A stretch of 64,000 nucleotides of DNA from UBA11865 sp041570195 (lineage in GTDB: Bacteria > Chloroflexota > Anaerolineae > Promineifilales > Promineifilaceae): assembly GCA_041570195.1 (NCBI GenBank), contig JBFFWQ010000005.1, positions 1-64,000 on the forward strand, given 5' to 3'. The notes under the pieces were generated by a model that saw only the letters and a list, made by a program, of their open reading frames with translations, did no database searches and was not told where the DNA came from. The translations under genes and the position numbers were made by a program. Below, one piece after another: positions 6,769-15,291 of this stretch (position 1 is its first letter; each line of letters begins with the position of its first letter).

Positions 6769-9700
6769 CTTGTCGGCGATATCGTCCAACCGGTCGGTCG
6801 CCTGCTCTGGCGACAGAGGAGGCGCCGGATCCTGGCCCATTGCATCAGAGATCTGGGCCAGTAGCCGTCGGGCGGCGCTGCGATTGGTTTCATGCGTGGC
6901 CGGGTGTCCTGCTACCACCTGAACGGATATCAGAGCCAACTCGGGCTCTTCCGAAGTAACCAACTGGGCCAATCCGCGAAGCGCCTCCAGCATTGGGCGA
7001 AGCGCCTTACCTTCCCGGGCTGCTGCCAGCGCTTCAACGTACTCCTGGCGGGCCTGCGACACATTGCCGTCGCGCCGGGCCGTATGACCCAAACGAGCCA
7101 GCGCGCTGGCCTCGCCTTCGCGAACGCCGATGTCGCGGAAGATGGCCAGGCTCTGCTGGTAAGCTTGCCGGGCTTCTGGTTGGTCTTCCTCAGCCCAGGC
7201 CGCGTCGCCCAGATATAAGAGGTCGACAGCCTGGCCTCGCGCATCGCCCAGCGCTTCGCGAATCTCGAGCGCTTCGCGATAGTAGACGCTGGCTTGCTTA
7301 TATTCGGCCGCTGCAAATTCGGCCCGACCAAGGTTTGTCAATGAGAAGGCCATGCTCCACGAATTGCCGCTCTCGCGTACTATAGTTAGGCTGTCCCGAC
7401 CGAACTCGAGCGCGCGATCATAGTCGCCTTGCAGATAACTGATCTGGCTCAGGACATTGGCTGCCACAGCCAGACCGTTACGATCATTGACCCGGCGGCA
7501 GATTTGCTGCGCTTCGAGGGCCATTCGCTCGGCCGTCGAGTAGTCTCCTGTCGAAGCAGTGGCGACAGCCAGATAGGGCAGGGCACTGCCGAGGGCAAGT
7601 GCGGTGCCGTGCTGGCGAAGTGCGTCGACGCCTTGTTTCAGGAGGTAGCGGCTTTCATCGAAGCGGCCTCCCAAGTAGATGAACCAGCCTTGCCAGACTG
7701 TCAGCCTGGCCAACAAGAGCTCGCACTTCGAGTCGCGACATTGTCCTTCAAAGTCTTGGCTGGCCTGGGCGAAAGCTGCCTCTCCTTCGGCAAACCAGCT
7801 ACGCATGTAGTAGAACATGGCCAGCGATTCCTGCGCCGCCGCCAGGGCTGGAACGTCCTGCTTCTCGACGGCCAGGCGCCAGGCCGCGCGAATGTTCGTA
7901 ATTTCCAGAGCGATCTCGCGCACCGTCGTTCGCTGTCTTTCACCGCGCAGGTCTTCCAGGCGAACGGCCAGAAAGTCGAGATAGTGGCGGCTGTACCTCT
8001 TGGTCAACGGCGCTTTTTCGTCGCCGGCCCCCAGCTTCTCGGCCGCGTAATGGCGGATGCTCTCCACCAACTCGTAACGTTGGCCTTTCGAGTTACCCCC
8101 CGAACCTCTTTGAAGCAGAGAATGGTCGACAAGGTTGGCCAAGTTTTGGATCGTTGCCCCGGTTATTGCCTCAGCCGCCGGCCGGTCAAAACTGCCGGCG
8201 AAGATCGAAAGCCGGCCCAGGATTTGGCGATCGGCTTCGTCCAGCATGGCCCATGAATAGTCGAAGACTGCCCGCAGGCTTTGATGGCGCTCGGGCAGAT
8301 CGCGCGCCGAACTGCTCAGAAAATCGAGACTGCTCTCCAGTTCGATGGCGATTTCCTGGCAACTGAGATGGCGTACCCAACTGGCGGCCAGTTCCACGCC
8401 TAAGGGCAACCCTTGAACCAGGCGACATATTCGGATGATGGTCGGTCTCGGGCAGGGGTCTGAGCCCTTGGCTGATTGTATATCTGGCACCAGTCGCCGC
8501 GCCCTGCGGATAAAGAGCTTCGGAGCGTCGTCGGGCGCTGGCAACTCGCCGGCCGGTGACTCCTGAGATGGTACAGGCAGGCCGCTCAATTCCACCAACC
8601 ACTCGTCGGCCAGGTTTAGACGAGCGCGCGAAGTGACCAGCACATTCGGGGATGTCGCGCCCCGGAGAAGGGACAGGACGAAGTCGCGGACAGCATCGGC
8701 CAGGTGCTCGGCGTTGTCCAGGATTAACAGTAGCTTCTTGTCATTCAGATAATTGATGACTTCCCCAAGAGGATCACTGGTGCAGCAAAAATCGAGCGCT
8801 TCGGCGACGGCCGTGGCCAGGGGATCGTAGGTGGCGGCCGGGGCGCTAATGCCAACCAGAGGTACCATGACCACTCCATGCATGAAGGGACCCAGATTCC
8901 GTGCGGCAACCTGCCAGCCAGCTTCCACGGCCAGCGCGGTCTTGCCGCTGCCGCCAGGTCCGGTCAAAGTTACCAGACGTCGATCAGGATCGGCCAAATG
9001 CTCATTGATGATGGCCAGTTCGGTCGAACGACCGACGAAGGCACTGTCGCGAGGCGGCAGATTGTATTGCCGGGTATCCGGTGCGGCGGCGATCTGGCGC
9101 CGCAACTGCTTGGTGGCCGGCATGGGCTCGACGCCAAGTTCCTCCTCGAGCAGCACTGCCAGGCGATCGTACTGCCGCAAAGCATCGCCGCGCTTGCCCT
9201 GGTAAACCAGCAAACGCATGCGCTGCTGGTGGGCCTCCTCGCGCCAGGGCTCCATTTCAATCTGCCGCCGCACGGCTTGCTCGGCCGCAGGATAATTGCC
9301 CCGCCGCTCGTGAAATGTGGCCAATTGGGCTGCCGCGGCCAGTGCGGCCTCGCGCAGGTATTCACGCTGGGACAGTAGCCATTCTTCAAAGGCGGCGCTG
9401 TCTTCAAGAAAGAAACCGTCCAAGAAAGGCCCACGATACAAGTCCAACGCCTCCTGGGCGCACGTCATGCATTCCGGGCAGCGATCGTCAGGCCGGCTGC
9501 GATGAGCCGGGCAACCCAGCAGCAGTTCCTGGAAGGCCGTCACGTCGACGAAGTGATTGCTATCAGGGTTGAATTGCGTAGATTCCCGCGATACCAGCAG
9601 GAAGGGCGGGTTTGCCTCTCGATCGTGGATGGAACGCCGCAGGCGGGTCAAGGTCTGGCGTAGATTGGTGCGCGCCTGCCCGTCGGGCATCTCCGGGAAC

Positions 9701-9879
9701 AGCAGACCGACCAGATTTTCACGCCGGTGGGCTCGATTCGATTCAAGTGCCAGGTAAGCCAGCAAAGCCTCGATCTTCTTGGCGCGGGACTCAGTGAGGG
9801 GCTCCTGTCCAATGCTTGCCCGGTAATCACCAAGCAACCGCAGTGATAGGCGCAACGGGTCTGGCGTTTCTGCGACCAT
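6748..9879 (-). CDS. BTAD/SARP-type transcriptional regulator with ATPase and TPR domains
   Basis: A 1043-residue AfsR-like regulator. Residues about 10-105 form an OmpR-type winged helix (LLGDYRASIG, KIEALLAYLAL, LVGLLFPEMPDGQARTNLRQ), and about 110-265 the bacterial transcriptional activation domain. From about 285 comes an NB-ARC-like NTPase with Walker A GPGGSGKT (307-314) and Walker B LLLILDNAEH. The C-terminal half, from about 600, is a chain of TPR helices (repeats such as ALGDARGQAVDLLYLGDAAW). Such proteins sense a ligand or partner through the TPR/NTPase part and activate transcription from 11-bp direct repeats; a matching repeat lies upstream at 9954-9975. A leftward promoter is at 9933-9961. 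The target genes are unknown, though the divergent small gene at 10058 is the nearest candidate. Confidence 0.88.
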   Translation of the reverse strand: MVAETPDPLRLSLRLLGDYRASIGQEPLTESRAKKIEALLAYLALESNRAHRRENLVGLLFPEMPDGQARTNLRQTLTRLRRSIHDREANPPFLLVSRESTQFNPDSNHFVDVTAFQELLLGCPAHRSRPDDRCPECMTCAQEALDLYRGPFLDGFFLEDSAAFEEWLLSQREYLREAALAAAAQLATFHERRGNYPAAEQAVRRQIEMEPWREEAHQQRMRLLVYQGKRGDALRQYDRLAVLLEEELGVEPMPATKQLRRQIAAAPDTRQYNLPPRDSAFVGRSTELAIINEHLADPDRRLVTLTGPGGSGKTALAVEAGWQVAARNLGPFMHGVVMVPLVGISAPAATYDPLATAVAEALDFCCTSDPLGEVINYLNDKKLLLILDNAEHLADAVRDFVLSLLRGATSPNVLVTSRARLNLADEWLVELSGLPVPSQESPAGELPAPDDAPKLFIRRARRLVPDIQSAKGSDPCPRPTIIRICRLVQGLPLGVELAASWVRHLSCQEIAIELESSLDFLSSSARDLPERHQSLRAVFDYSWAMLDEADRQILGRLSIFAGSFDRPAAEAITGATIQNLANLVDHSLLQRGSGGNSKGQRYELVESIRHYAAEKLGAGDEKAPLTKRYSRHYLDFLAVRLEDLRGERQRTTVREIALEITNIRAAWRLAVEKQDVPALAAAQESLAMFYYMRSWFAEGEAAFAQASQDFEGQCRDSKCELLLARLTVWQGWFIYLGGRFDESRYLLKQGVDALRQHGTALALGSALPYLAVATASTGDYSTAERMALEAQQICRRVNDRNGLAVAANVLSQISYLQGDYDRALEFGRDSLTIVRESGNSWSMAFSLTNLGRAEFAAAEYKQASVYYREALEIREALGDARGQAVDLLYLGDAAWAEEDQPEARQAYQQSLAIFRDIGVREGEASALARLGHTARRDGNVSQARQEYVEALAAAREGKALRPMLEALRGLAQLVTSEEPELALISVQVVAGHPATHETNRSAARRLLAQISDAMGQDPAPPLSPEQATDRLDDIADKLLEVAT

Positions 9880-9932
9880 CTTCTCCCGGCAAACTCAACA
9901 AACCTGCTCGTGACACCCAAATCGTGGAAGTC

Positions 9933-9961
9933 ATTGTACCGTGAGCGCCAGGCTGTGTCAC
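9933..9961 (-). promoter_or_regulatory. Sigma-70-type promoter of the BTAD regulator
   Basis: On the minus strand GTGACA (9961-9956; five of six match TTGACA) is followed, after exactly 17 bp, by TACAAT (9938-9933; five of six match TATAAT). Transcription would begin near 9926, giving a leader of about 47 nt. The -35 box lies inside the first 11-bp repeat, so a protein bound there could control it. Confidence 0.55.
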
Positions 9962-9988
9962 GCTGGTGTCACGCTTTGCCGCTAAGCT
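9954..9988 (+). promoter_or_regulatory. SARP-like 11-bp direct repeats with a -10-like box
   Basis: TGTGTCACGCT and GGTGTCACGCT occur head to tail with a period of exactly 11 bp and 10 of 11 identical positions. A TAAGCT hexamer starts 7 nt after the second repeat. SARP-family activators are known to bind heptamer repeats 11 bp apart with the last repeat about 8 bp from the -10 box, so the layout fits activation of the rightward gene at 10058 and autoregulation of the divergent regulator. Binding is inferred. Confidence 0.5.
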
Positions 9989-10057
9989 TGAGACAAGAGT
10001 GATCGGTGGAGTGAAAGCAGATCGGAACAGGATAATTAGCAGAGACCGGAGGTAAAC

Positions 10058-10294
10058 ATGAACGGCAACTATGAGTTCGCGAACCACATGGCAAAGGATA
10101 AACGAAGCGCCTTTATTAGAGAGGCCCAGGAACGGCGCATGGCCAAACAAGCCGGCAGTCGGGGAGAAGCGCGATCGACAAGGGTATATGTGGCCCGAAT
10201 CGGCGCCTGGTTACTTCAGGTAGCCTACCGGACTGCCGGCCAAGTAGCTAATCAGAGACCTGCGCTGCGCCGGGCGCGCCCGGTGACCCACTAG
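10058..10294 (+). CDS. Small basic hypothetical protein
   Basis: A 78-residue, strongly basic protein with no recognised domain. It starts with NYEFANHMAKDKRSAFIREAQERRM, probably one amphipathic helix, and ends with an Arg-rich stretch around a short moderately hydrophobic helix (ARIGAWLLQVAYRTAGQ). A good GGAGGTAAAC ribosome-binding site precedes the ATG. It is divergent from the BTAD regulator and shares the intergenic region with the 11-bp repeats, so it may be the regulator's target. A membrane-surface or DNA-associated small protein is possible, but nothing in the sequence decides this. Confidence 0.6.
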   Translation: MNGNYEFANHMAKDKRSAFIREAQERRMAKQAGSRGEARSTRVYVARIGAWLLQVAYRTAGQVANQRPALRRARPVTH

Positions 10295-10385
10295 ATATCG
10301 GCCTGTCTTCATCCTTCCTCTCTCCCACGGGCGGAGCAAAGGGGGGAGTCTGAACCACTACCGCCGGATCCAAACACTCCTTTTT

Positions 10386-10417
10386 CAACCGCCCGCCTTT
10401 CACAAGGCGGGCGGTTG
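10386..10417. other. Perfect 14-bp hairpin between convergent genes
   Basis: A 14-bp perfect stem (CAACCGCCCGCCTT and its complement) closes a 4-nt TCAC loop. It sits between the ends of the rightward gene at 10058 and the leftward gene at 10518. Neither strand has a T-run after the stem, so it is not a classical intrinsic terminator, although a transcript-end role is likely from its position. Confidence 0.6.
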
Positions 10418-10517
10418 ACATTCGGGCAGCATTTAGGCATTTAGTACCGAGGAAGCCGTACAGCTCGATTCTGCGCACGCTTGGGCTTTTGATGAGCTGG
10501 TCGAGCTTATTCTTTGG

Positions 10518-10913
10518 TTAGTTTCCCAAAGCTACTGGCGGATCGGCCCAACGGGCGGTGATCTTGGCCTCAAAAGCGCCTTCGAAGCCCTCGAAGGGGC
10601 AGGCGTTGGCCGGTTTTATCGGAATGTTCTTCCAATCGTTGCCATCCCACATACCCAATTTGAGCTTGTTGGCCCCCCCGGCCGAGGCGGCGTCTTCCTT
10701 CGTATAGCAGACCGTAATGACCATCGGCGGCGAGAAACCCCCGACCGGATTGTTGGTCCCTTTGACAACCACTTCAAAATTCACCAGTTCGCGAATTACG
10801 CGAAAATTGGCGGTTGAACCTGGACTACCAAAATCCTTGGTTCTGATCTCGGCGTTGTCATCGGGTACGTTGGCTTTCACACCCTTATCTTCCCAGCTCT
10901 CGCTTACTGCCAT
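10518..10913 (-). CDS. Hypothetical beta-sandwich protein
   Basis: A 131-residue protein without signal peptide or membrane helix. Its centre and C-terminal half (GGFSPPMVITVCYTKED, then LKLGMWDGNDWKNIP) resemble the beta-sandwich modules with an F-P-P...Y-T...W-D-G-x-W pattern that occur at the ends of secreted proteins in this phylum. Here the module stands alone and is apparently cytoplasmic. A very strong AAGGAGGT ribosome-binding site lies 7 nt upstream of the ATG, so the protein is probably well expressed. It follows the cyclase-like gene on the same strand but is itself downstream-most. Function unknown. Confidence 0.65.
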   Translation of the reverse strand: MAVSESWEDKGVKANVPDDNAEIRTKDFGSPGSTANFRVIRELVNFEVVVKGTNNPVGGFSPPMVITVCYTKEDAASAGGANKLKLGMWDGNDWKNIPIKPANACPFEGFEGAFEAKITARWADPPVALGN

Positions 10914-10982
10914 GACTTAATACCTCCTTAGACTCCACCAACAATATCGATCAACGGCTGTATGCTTCCGGATACGCGGTCG

Positions 10983-13900
10983 TTAAGTCTGTAGCCGTTC
11001 CCACATCTCTCCCAAGGCCCGGTGTTCAGGCACATTGTGTAGTAATGCAGAGCGCCACTCGCCGTCGCTGATCCGCTTCGCCCTGTCCATTAACTCACGG
11101 TAACCTGCTTCGACAGTTGACCTGAATGCGGCCTCGTTGCCGGCCGCTTCAAATGCCCGAGCGCAACTTTCATAGGCAAGTAGAGGGAATTCTAGCCCAC
11201 TTGCGCCAGATTGTCGCAAATATTCCCAGATCTCGACCGCCAGAACTTCTGCCAACTGCAGGTCTTCCTGAATCAACGCGCAGCGGCTGCGGCCGGCCAC
11301 GGCGTCGATAGCATAGCCGGCCGCGTCTATCTGCCTGAGCATTTCGACCGCTTCCTCGTAGGAGGCGGCCGCCTGATCGGCCTGCCGGTCCGCCTCTAAT
11401 GCCAGGCCCATGTAGGTATAAGTAACAGATAAGCCAAATCTGTCGCCTACTGCAATCAGTTCCGGACGTGCAGCCTCGATCTCCCTGAGAGCATCAGCCG
11501 GCCGGCCCAATCGGACCAGTGCCAGGCCAAGATTGAGGCGATTGTAGGCGCTCAATCGTGAGGCGCCCATTAATGTGGTCAGTTGCAGCGCTCCTTCAAT
11601 GGCCGCCTGCGCCGCATCATAGCGACCAAGCGCCAACTGATTATAGGCCAGGTTGGTCAACCCAGTGGCTTCGACAACCCGGTCTCCTTGGCGGCGGTTG
11701 ATGTCGACCTGGCGGGTGAGATGGTCGGCTGCCTGTCCGTGGTCGCCGATATACATATAGAAATTGGCCAGGTTGTTGAGATTCCTTACCAGGACGTATT
11801 CCTCGCCCAACTCTTCGGCCATGGCCAGGGCGCCTTCGGCGACGACGGCCGCCTCCTCGATTTGACCCGTGCGAGCCAGGGCGATGGTTTTCATGCCCAA
11901 GATCAAGGCTTCAATACGTCTGGCGCCGCCTCGTTTACTTGCTAAGAGTCCGACTTCGAAGTCGCCGAGGGCGGTTCGGTCGTTTCCCATTTCGTGGGCT
12001 GTTACCGCCCGCAGGAAATACGCTTCGGCCATCAAAGCATCATCGCCTATTTCCTGTGCTAGCGTCAATGTGGTTTCTTCTACCTTCAGACTCGCTTCAA
12101 ACTCACCTAGCATATTCAGTACTTTGATCTGTCGTGTAAGAGCCGACCAACGCATGTCGGCTCTTTCGGCCGGGACGAGATCGACTGCACGAGTAAGATA
12201 GCTGCGAGCGTCAACGAGCGTTCCATGATTTGTGGCCTGTGCAGCGGCCAACATATACCAGTCAGCCGCTTCATCCATCGAACCTGCTCGTTCACAGTGA
12301 TAGGCCAATTCAGCGTAGTGAGGGCGCAAATCGTCGGCGTACAATGTCTCGATAGCCTGGGCGGCCAGTTTGTGTAGCGCTTCGCGCCGGGTCCGAACTT
12401 GCATGCGATAGGCGGTGTCACGCAGCAAGGCATGCTTGAACAGGTAGCGCATCTGGTTGAGCTGCGACCAAATCGCGGCCGACTGGGCCTCTTCCACTCT
12501 ATCTATTACCGAGTTATCGTCGCGTAACATGCGGGCCAGCAACAGGACTTCGAACTCGCGTCCCAGCACGGCCGCCGTCTGTACTAGATCCCTAACTTCC
12601 TGGGCCAGTCGATCCAGGCGGGCGATGAGCACACTGCGTACGTCGGCCGGCAACGGCGTACGACCCTCCTTCCTCAGTTGCCAACCATCTGGTCCAACAG
12701 CCAGCGAGTCGCTCTCTCGCAGGTAACGCAAGATTTGCTCGGCAAAAAACGGATTGCCTTCGGCGCGGGCGACGATCAAATCCAGCAGCGATTGCGAAAC
12801 CGGGCCGTTCAGCAAATCCTGGGCCAGTTCGGCCAGCGACTCGGGCGACAATTGGGCCAGGTCAATTTCCAGGCACTGGTCGGCTTCGGCTAGCGGGCAA
12901 CCTGGTCCCTCATGGCGTGAAGTGGCGATAATGGCGATAGGATCTGTTTCGTCGCCGTCATCCCGAAGCGAAGTGGCCAGGTGGACCATGAACTCGCGTG
13001 ACGCCTCGTCGATCCATTGGTTGTCCTCAATGTGGACGATCAAAGGTTGGCGTTGACTTTCGGCCTGCATGAGAGTCATCAGACCGCCCAGGGTATTCTC
13101 ATAGCGACGTTGCGCATCCAGGCCGGCATAAAGAGAATCTGGCCAATATAAACCTAACATGGCGCCCAGGAAGGATCGGGTCCGGTCCAGCTCGGCCGCC
13201 AGCCATTGGCTTGAGGTCTCAGAGATGAGCCCATCCAGCTTGCGGTTGAAATTTCTCTTGTTGCGGGCCTCCGACTGGGCCTGCGATTGATTGAAATAGC
13301 GTATCAACCAGTAGCGGAAAGGGTTTAGCGACTCGCGCAGGATTTCGTCGCTTTGGCATACGGCCCACAACACGTCCACTTCGCCGAACATGTCGGAGTG
13401 ATGAAACTCGTGCACAAGGCGACTCTTACCCATGCCCGCCTCGCCCCAGACGATCAAAGCTCCGGCCGGTTGATCGCGCCACAAGGGAGCGACAAAATCG
13501 GTCATGATCTCTATCTCGGCCTGGCGGCCGACCATGGGCCCGTCGTAGAATGTCTCGTCCTCTTCCTTGATTTCAAAGAGGGCGTAGACCTTTTGCTTCT
13601 CGGCGAAACCCTTGAAGGCCATCTCGCCTTCATACTCTATCTCGAAATTTCGCTCCGCATGTTGGGCGACCCGCTCGTCCAGCCATATCTCACCACGCGG
13701 CGCTGCGGTCATGAATCGCGCCGCCAGGTTCACGCCCCGGCCGTAACAGGTATATTCCTCGCGCTGGGCAGAGCCTACGAAGCCGGCATGGGCCAGGCGA
13801 TACGTGATGCCTGCATTTATGGGTATGCTGGTAACGGTTTGCAGGTCGAGTACAAAATTGAGAATGCGGGCCACGTCATTTTCGTGGGCCACCGGTGCGC

Positions 13901-14798
13901 CCCAAAAGAGCAACAGGTTGGAACCTTTGTCGCCGAAATCCAACCGGTTTAACAAGCCGCCATAGCGATCCTGCAAGGCGAACATCGAGCGCATGAATAT
14001 GGCCAGCTGATCCTCGGTGCGTACAGTGGGCAGGTTGATGAAGAGGTTCAAGACCTGGCGGAACTCACCGCTGTGCTCTTGGTACACCACCGACGATGGA
14101 AAGAAACGAGTCATGACCTCAAAGTCGGCCGACCGGGGGCCGGACAGTTCAACTGCTGGCGCGCTGGCGCTCACGGCCCTCAGGCGCTGGTAGTTGCCAG
14201 CCTGGTCAGCCAGCGGCTCGGCGTTGACCATAGGGCCGATAAGGTCGTGCAACCTGGCGCCAATGATGATATCGCCAGCGTTGGCCGCATGTTCGGCTTC
14301 AGCGCTGCCATCAATGGCCGGACCCTGGAAGTAATAGCTTGCACGCCGTTCATCCTCTGACGTCACGATGCCCCAATTCACATCGCCGCAGGCCACGCCC
14401 ACCTTGACTGAAACGCGAAAATCGCCGTATGGCGTCACCTGCAGAGTAACATCCTGCATGCGTTGTTGAATGCGCCAGGCGGCGACAATCCCCTGGCGCG
14501 CGGCGTTTAGCTGCCCTTCTTCGGAATCGGACTCGGCCGGAAAAACTGCCGTGAAGGCATCACCGGCCAGGGTGGCGGCAAAACCACCATGCTCGTAAAC
14601 GCTGCGAAGTAAGGGGTCGAATATGTTGCGAATCAAGCCGGTCAGGATCTCGGCCCCATGCGGCCCGTGTTTCATGAGGTCGTCGGTGATTTCGCTGAAG
14701 CCAGAGATGTCCACGAACTGGCAGACGGCGAAGAACCGGCCGCGCCGGATGTCCTGGCGGTAATTATCGACGATGAATTGGGGTACGAGATAATGCAA
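10983..14798 (-). CDS. Class III adenylate cyclase-like protein with AAA ATPase and TPR domains
   Basis: A 1271-residue protein with the architecture of soluble adenylyl cyclases. Domain 1 (about 20-190) is a cyclase homology domain with both metal-binding aspartates visible: D30 in FVDISGF and D80 in LAGDAFTAVF. Domain 2 (about 240-400) is a second, more divergent cyclase domain (FGDKGSNLLLFWG). Then comes an AAA_16-type ATPase with Walker A WGEAGMGKSRLV near residue 450 and IVHIEDNQWID as Walker B. From about 820 to the end are TPR-like repeats. It probably makes cAMP or senses nucleotides in response to a ligand bound by the ATPase/TPR part. No transmembrane segment is present. An ATG at 14798 is used; about 475 bp of gene-poor DNA lie upstream. 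Confidence 0.87.
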   Translation of the reverse strand: MHYLVPQFIVDNYRQDIRRGRFFAVCQFVDISGFSEITDDLMKHGPHGAEILTGLIRNIFDPLLRSVYEHGGFAATLAGDAFTAVFPAESDSEEGQLNAARQGIVAAWRIQQRMQDVTLQVTPYGDFRVSVKVGVACGDVNWGIVTSEDERRASYYFQGPAIDGSAEAEHAANAGDIIIGARLHDLIGPMVNAEPLADQAGNYQRLRAVSASAPAVELSGPRSADFEVMTRFFPSSVVYQEHSGEFRQVLNLFINLPTVRTEDQLAIFMRSMFALQDRYGGLLNRLDFGDKGSNLLLFWGAPVAHENDVARILNFVLDLQTVTSIPINAGITYRLAHAGFVGSAQREEYTCYGRGVNLAARFMTAAPRGEIWLDERVAQHAERNFEIEYEGEMAFKGFAEKQKVYALFEIKEEDETFYDGPMVGRQAEIEIMTDFVAPLWRDQPAGALIVWGEAGMGKSRLVHEFHHSDMFGEVDVLWAVCQSDEILRESLNPFRYWLIRYFNQSQAQSEARNKRNFNRKLDGLISETSSQWLAAELDRTRSFLGAMLGLYWPDSLYAGLDAQRRYENTLGGLMTLMQAESQRQPLIVHIEDNQWIDEASREFMVHLATSLRDDGDETDPIAIIATSRHEGPGCPLAEADQCLEIDLAQLSPESLAELAQDLLNGPVSQSLLDLIVARAEGNPFFAEQILRYLRESDSLAVGPDGWQLRKEGRTPLPADVRSVLIARLDRLAQEVRDLVQTAAVLGREFEVLLLARMLRDDNSVIDRVEEAQSAAIWSQLNQMRYLFKHALLRDTAYRMQVRTRREALHKLAAQAIETLYADDLRPHYAELAYHCERAGSMDEAADWYMLAAAQATNHGTLVDARSYLTRAVDLVPAERADMRWSALTRQIKVLNMLGEFEASLKVEETTLTLAQEIGDDALMAEAYFLRAVTAHEMGNDRTALGDFEVGLLASKRGGARRIEALILGMKTIALARTGQIEEAAVVAEGALAMAEELGEEYVLVRNLNNLANFYMYIGDHGQAADHLTRQVDINRRQGDRVVEATGLTNLAYNQLALGRYDAAQAAIEGALQLTTLMGASRLSAYNRLNLGLALVRLGRPADALREIEAARPELIAVGDRFGLSVTYTYMGLALEADRQADQAAASYEEAVEMLRQIDAAGYAIDAVAGRSRCALIQEDLQLAEVLAVEIWEYLRQSGASGLEFPLLAYESCARAFEAAGNEAAFRSTVEAGYRELMDRAKRISDGEWRSALLHNVPEHRALGEMWERLQT

Positions 14799-15083
14799 AG
14801 TTCGATTGCGCCGGCTGAATGGGTGGAAGAATGAATAACGATCCCGCTACCGGCCACCCTTGGTTTTTGAGGCGGCCGAGAAAGAACTCCGAGTCCTTTG
14901 AGCCACTGTTCTACAAATATCTTCTTTTGGCATTATAGCAGTAGTCGAGCCATTTTGTAACCTTAGGCTCTGTGAGGCATCTAATGGGATGTGGGTCAAA
15001 GAAAGTTTTCTGGAGCCGAGTCCAGTGGAGCGGGTTGAGTCTTAGCCGATTATGACATTTGTACTCTGCCATTTAGGAGAAAA
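14799..15083. other. Gene-poor interval upstream of the cyclase-like gene
   Basis: No convincing gene, RNA or repeat is seen. It is comparatively AT-rich and must hold the leftward promoter of the cyclase-like gene and probably the rightward promoter for the DedA-like gene. Confidence 0.5.
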
Positions 15084-15170
15084 ATGACAGAAAATCGGGT
15101 TTGGGTTACAATCCTTCATCCCCATCAACTGGAAGTTGAACTTGACAAGAGAAAGCAGGTAGGAGGATAA
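15084..15170 (+). CDS. Possible 28-residue leader or small ORF
   Basis: An ATG with an AGGAGAAAA ribosome-binding site opens 28 codons (beginning MTENRVWVTILHPHQ) that stop at 15170. The stop lies two bases before a GTG preceded by AGGAGG, so a second short frame begins at once. Coding evidence is only the start context. It could be a leader peptide for the DedA-like gene or chance. Confidence 0.25.
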   Translation: MTENRVWVTILHPHQLEVELDKRKQVGG

Positions 15171-15171
15171 A

Positions 15172-15291
15172 GTGTCTGGCGCCGCATGCGGCGGGTGGCA
15201 CGTATTGTGCGGCGTTGACTACTGGCTATGGTCGAACCAGCCAGAGCCGCGAACGGAGCAGGAAAAGAAAAGGAATGGAAGCTCTTATTGA
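15172..15291 (+). CDS. Possible 39-residue small ORF overlapping the DedA-like start
   Basis: A GTG 5 nt after a perfect AGGAGG opens 39 codons containing two cysteines and a Trp/Tyr-rich centre (CGVDYWLWSN). It ends 17 nt inside the DedA-like gene, in another frame. The ribosome-binding site is stronger than that of the DedA-like gene itself, which suggests translational coupling. No family is recognised. Confidence 0.3.
   Translation: MSGAACGGWHVLCGVDYWLWSNQPEPRTEQEKKRNGSSY

Noticed and set aside
10386..10417. Intrinsic terminator
   Set aside because: The stem is perfect, but neither strand has a T-run after it; it is kept only as a hairpin.
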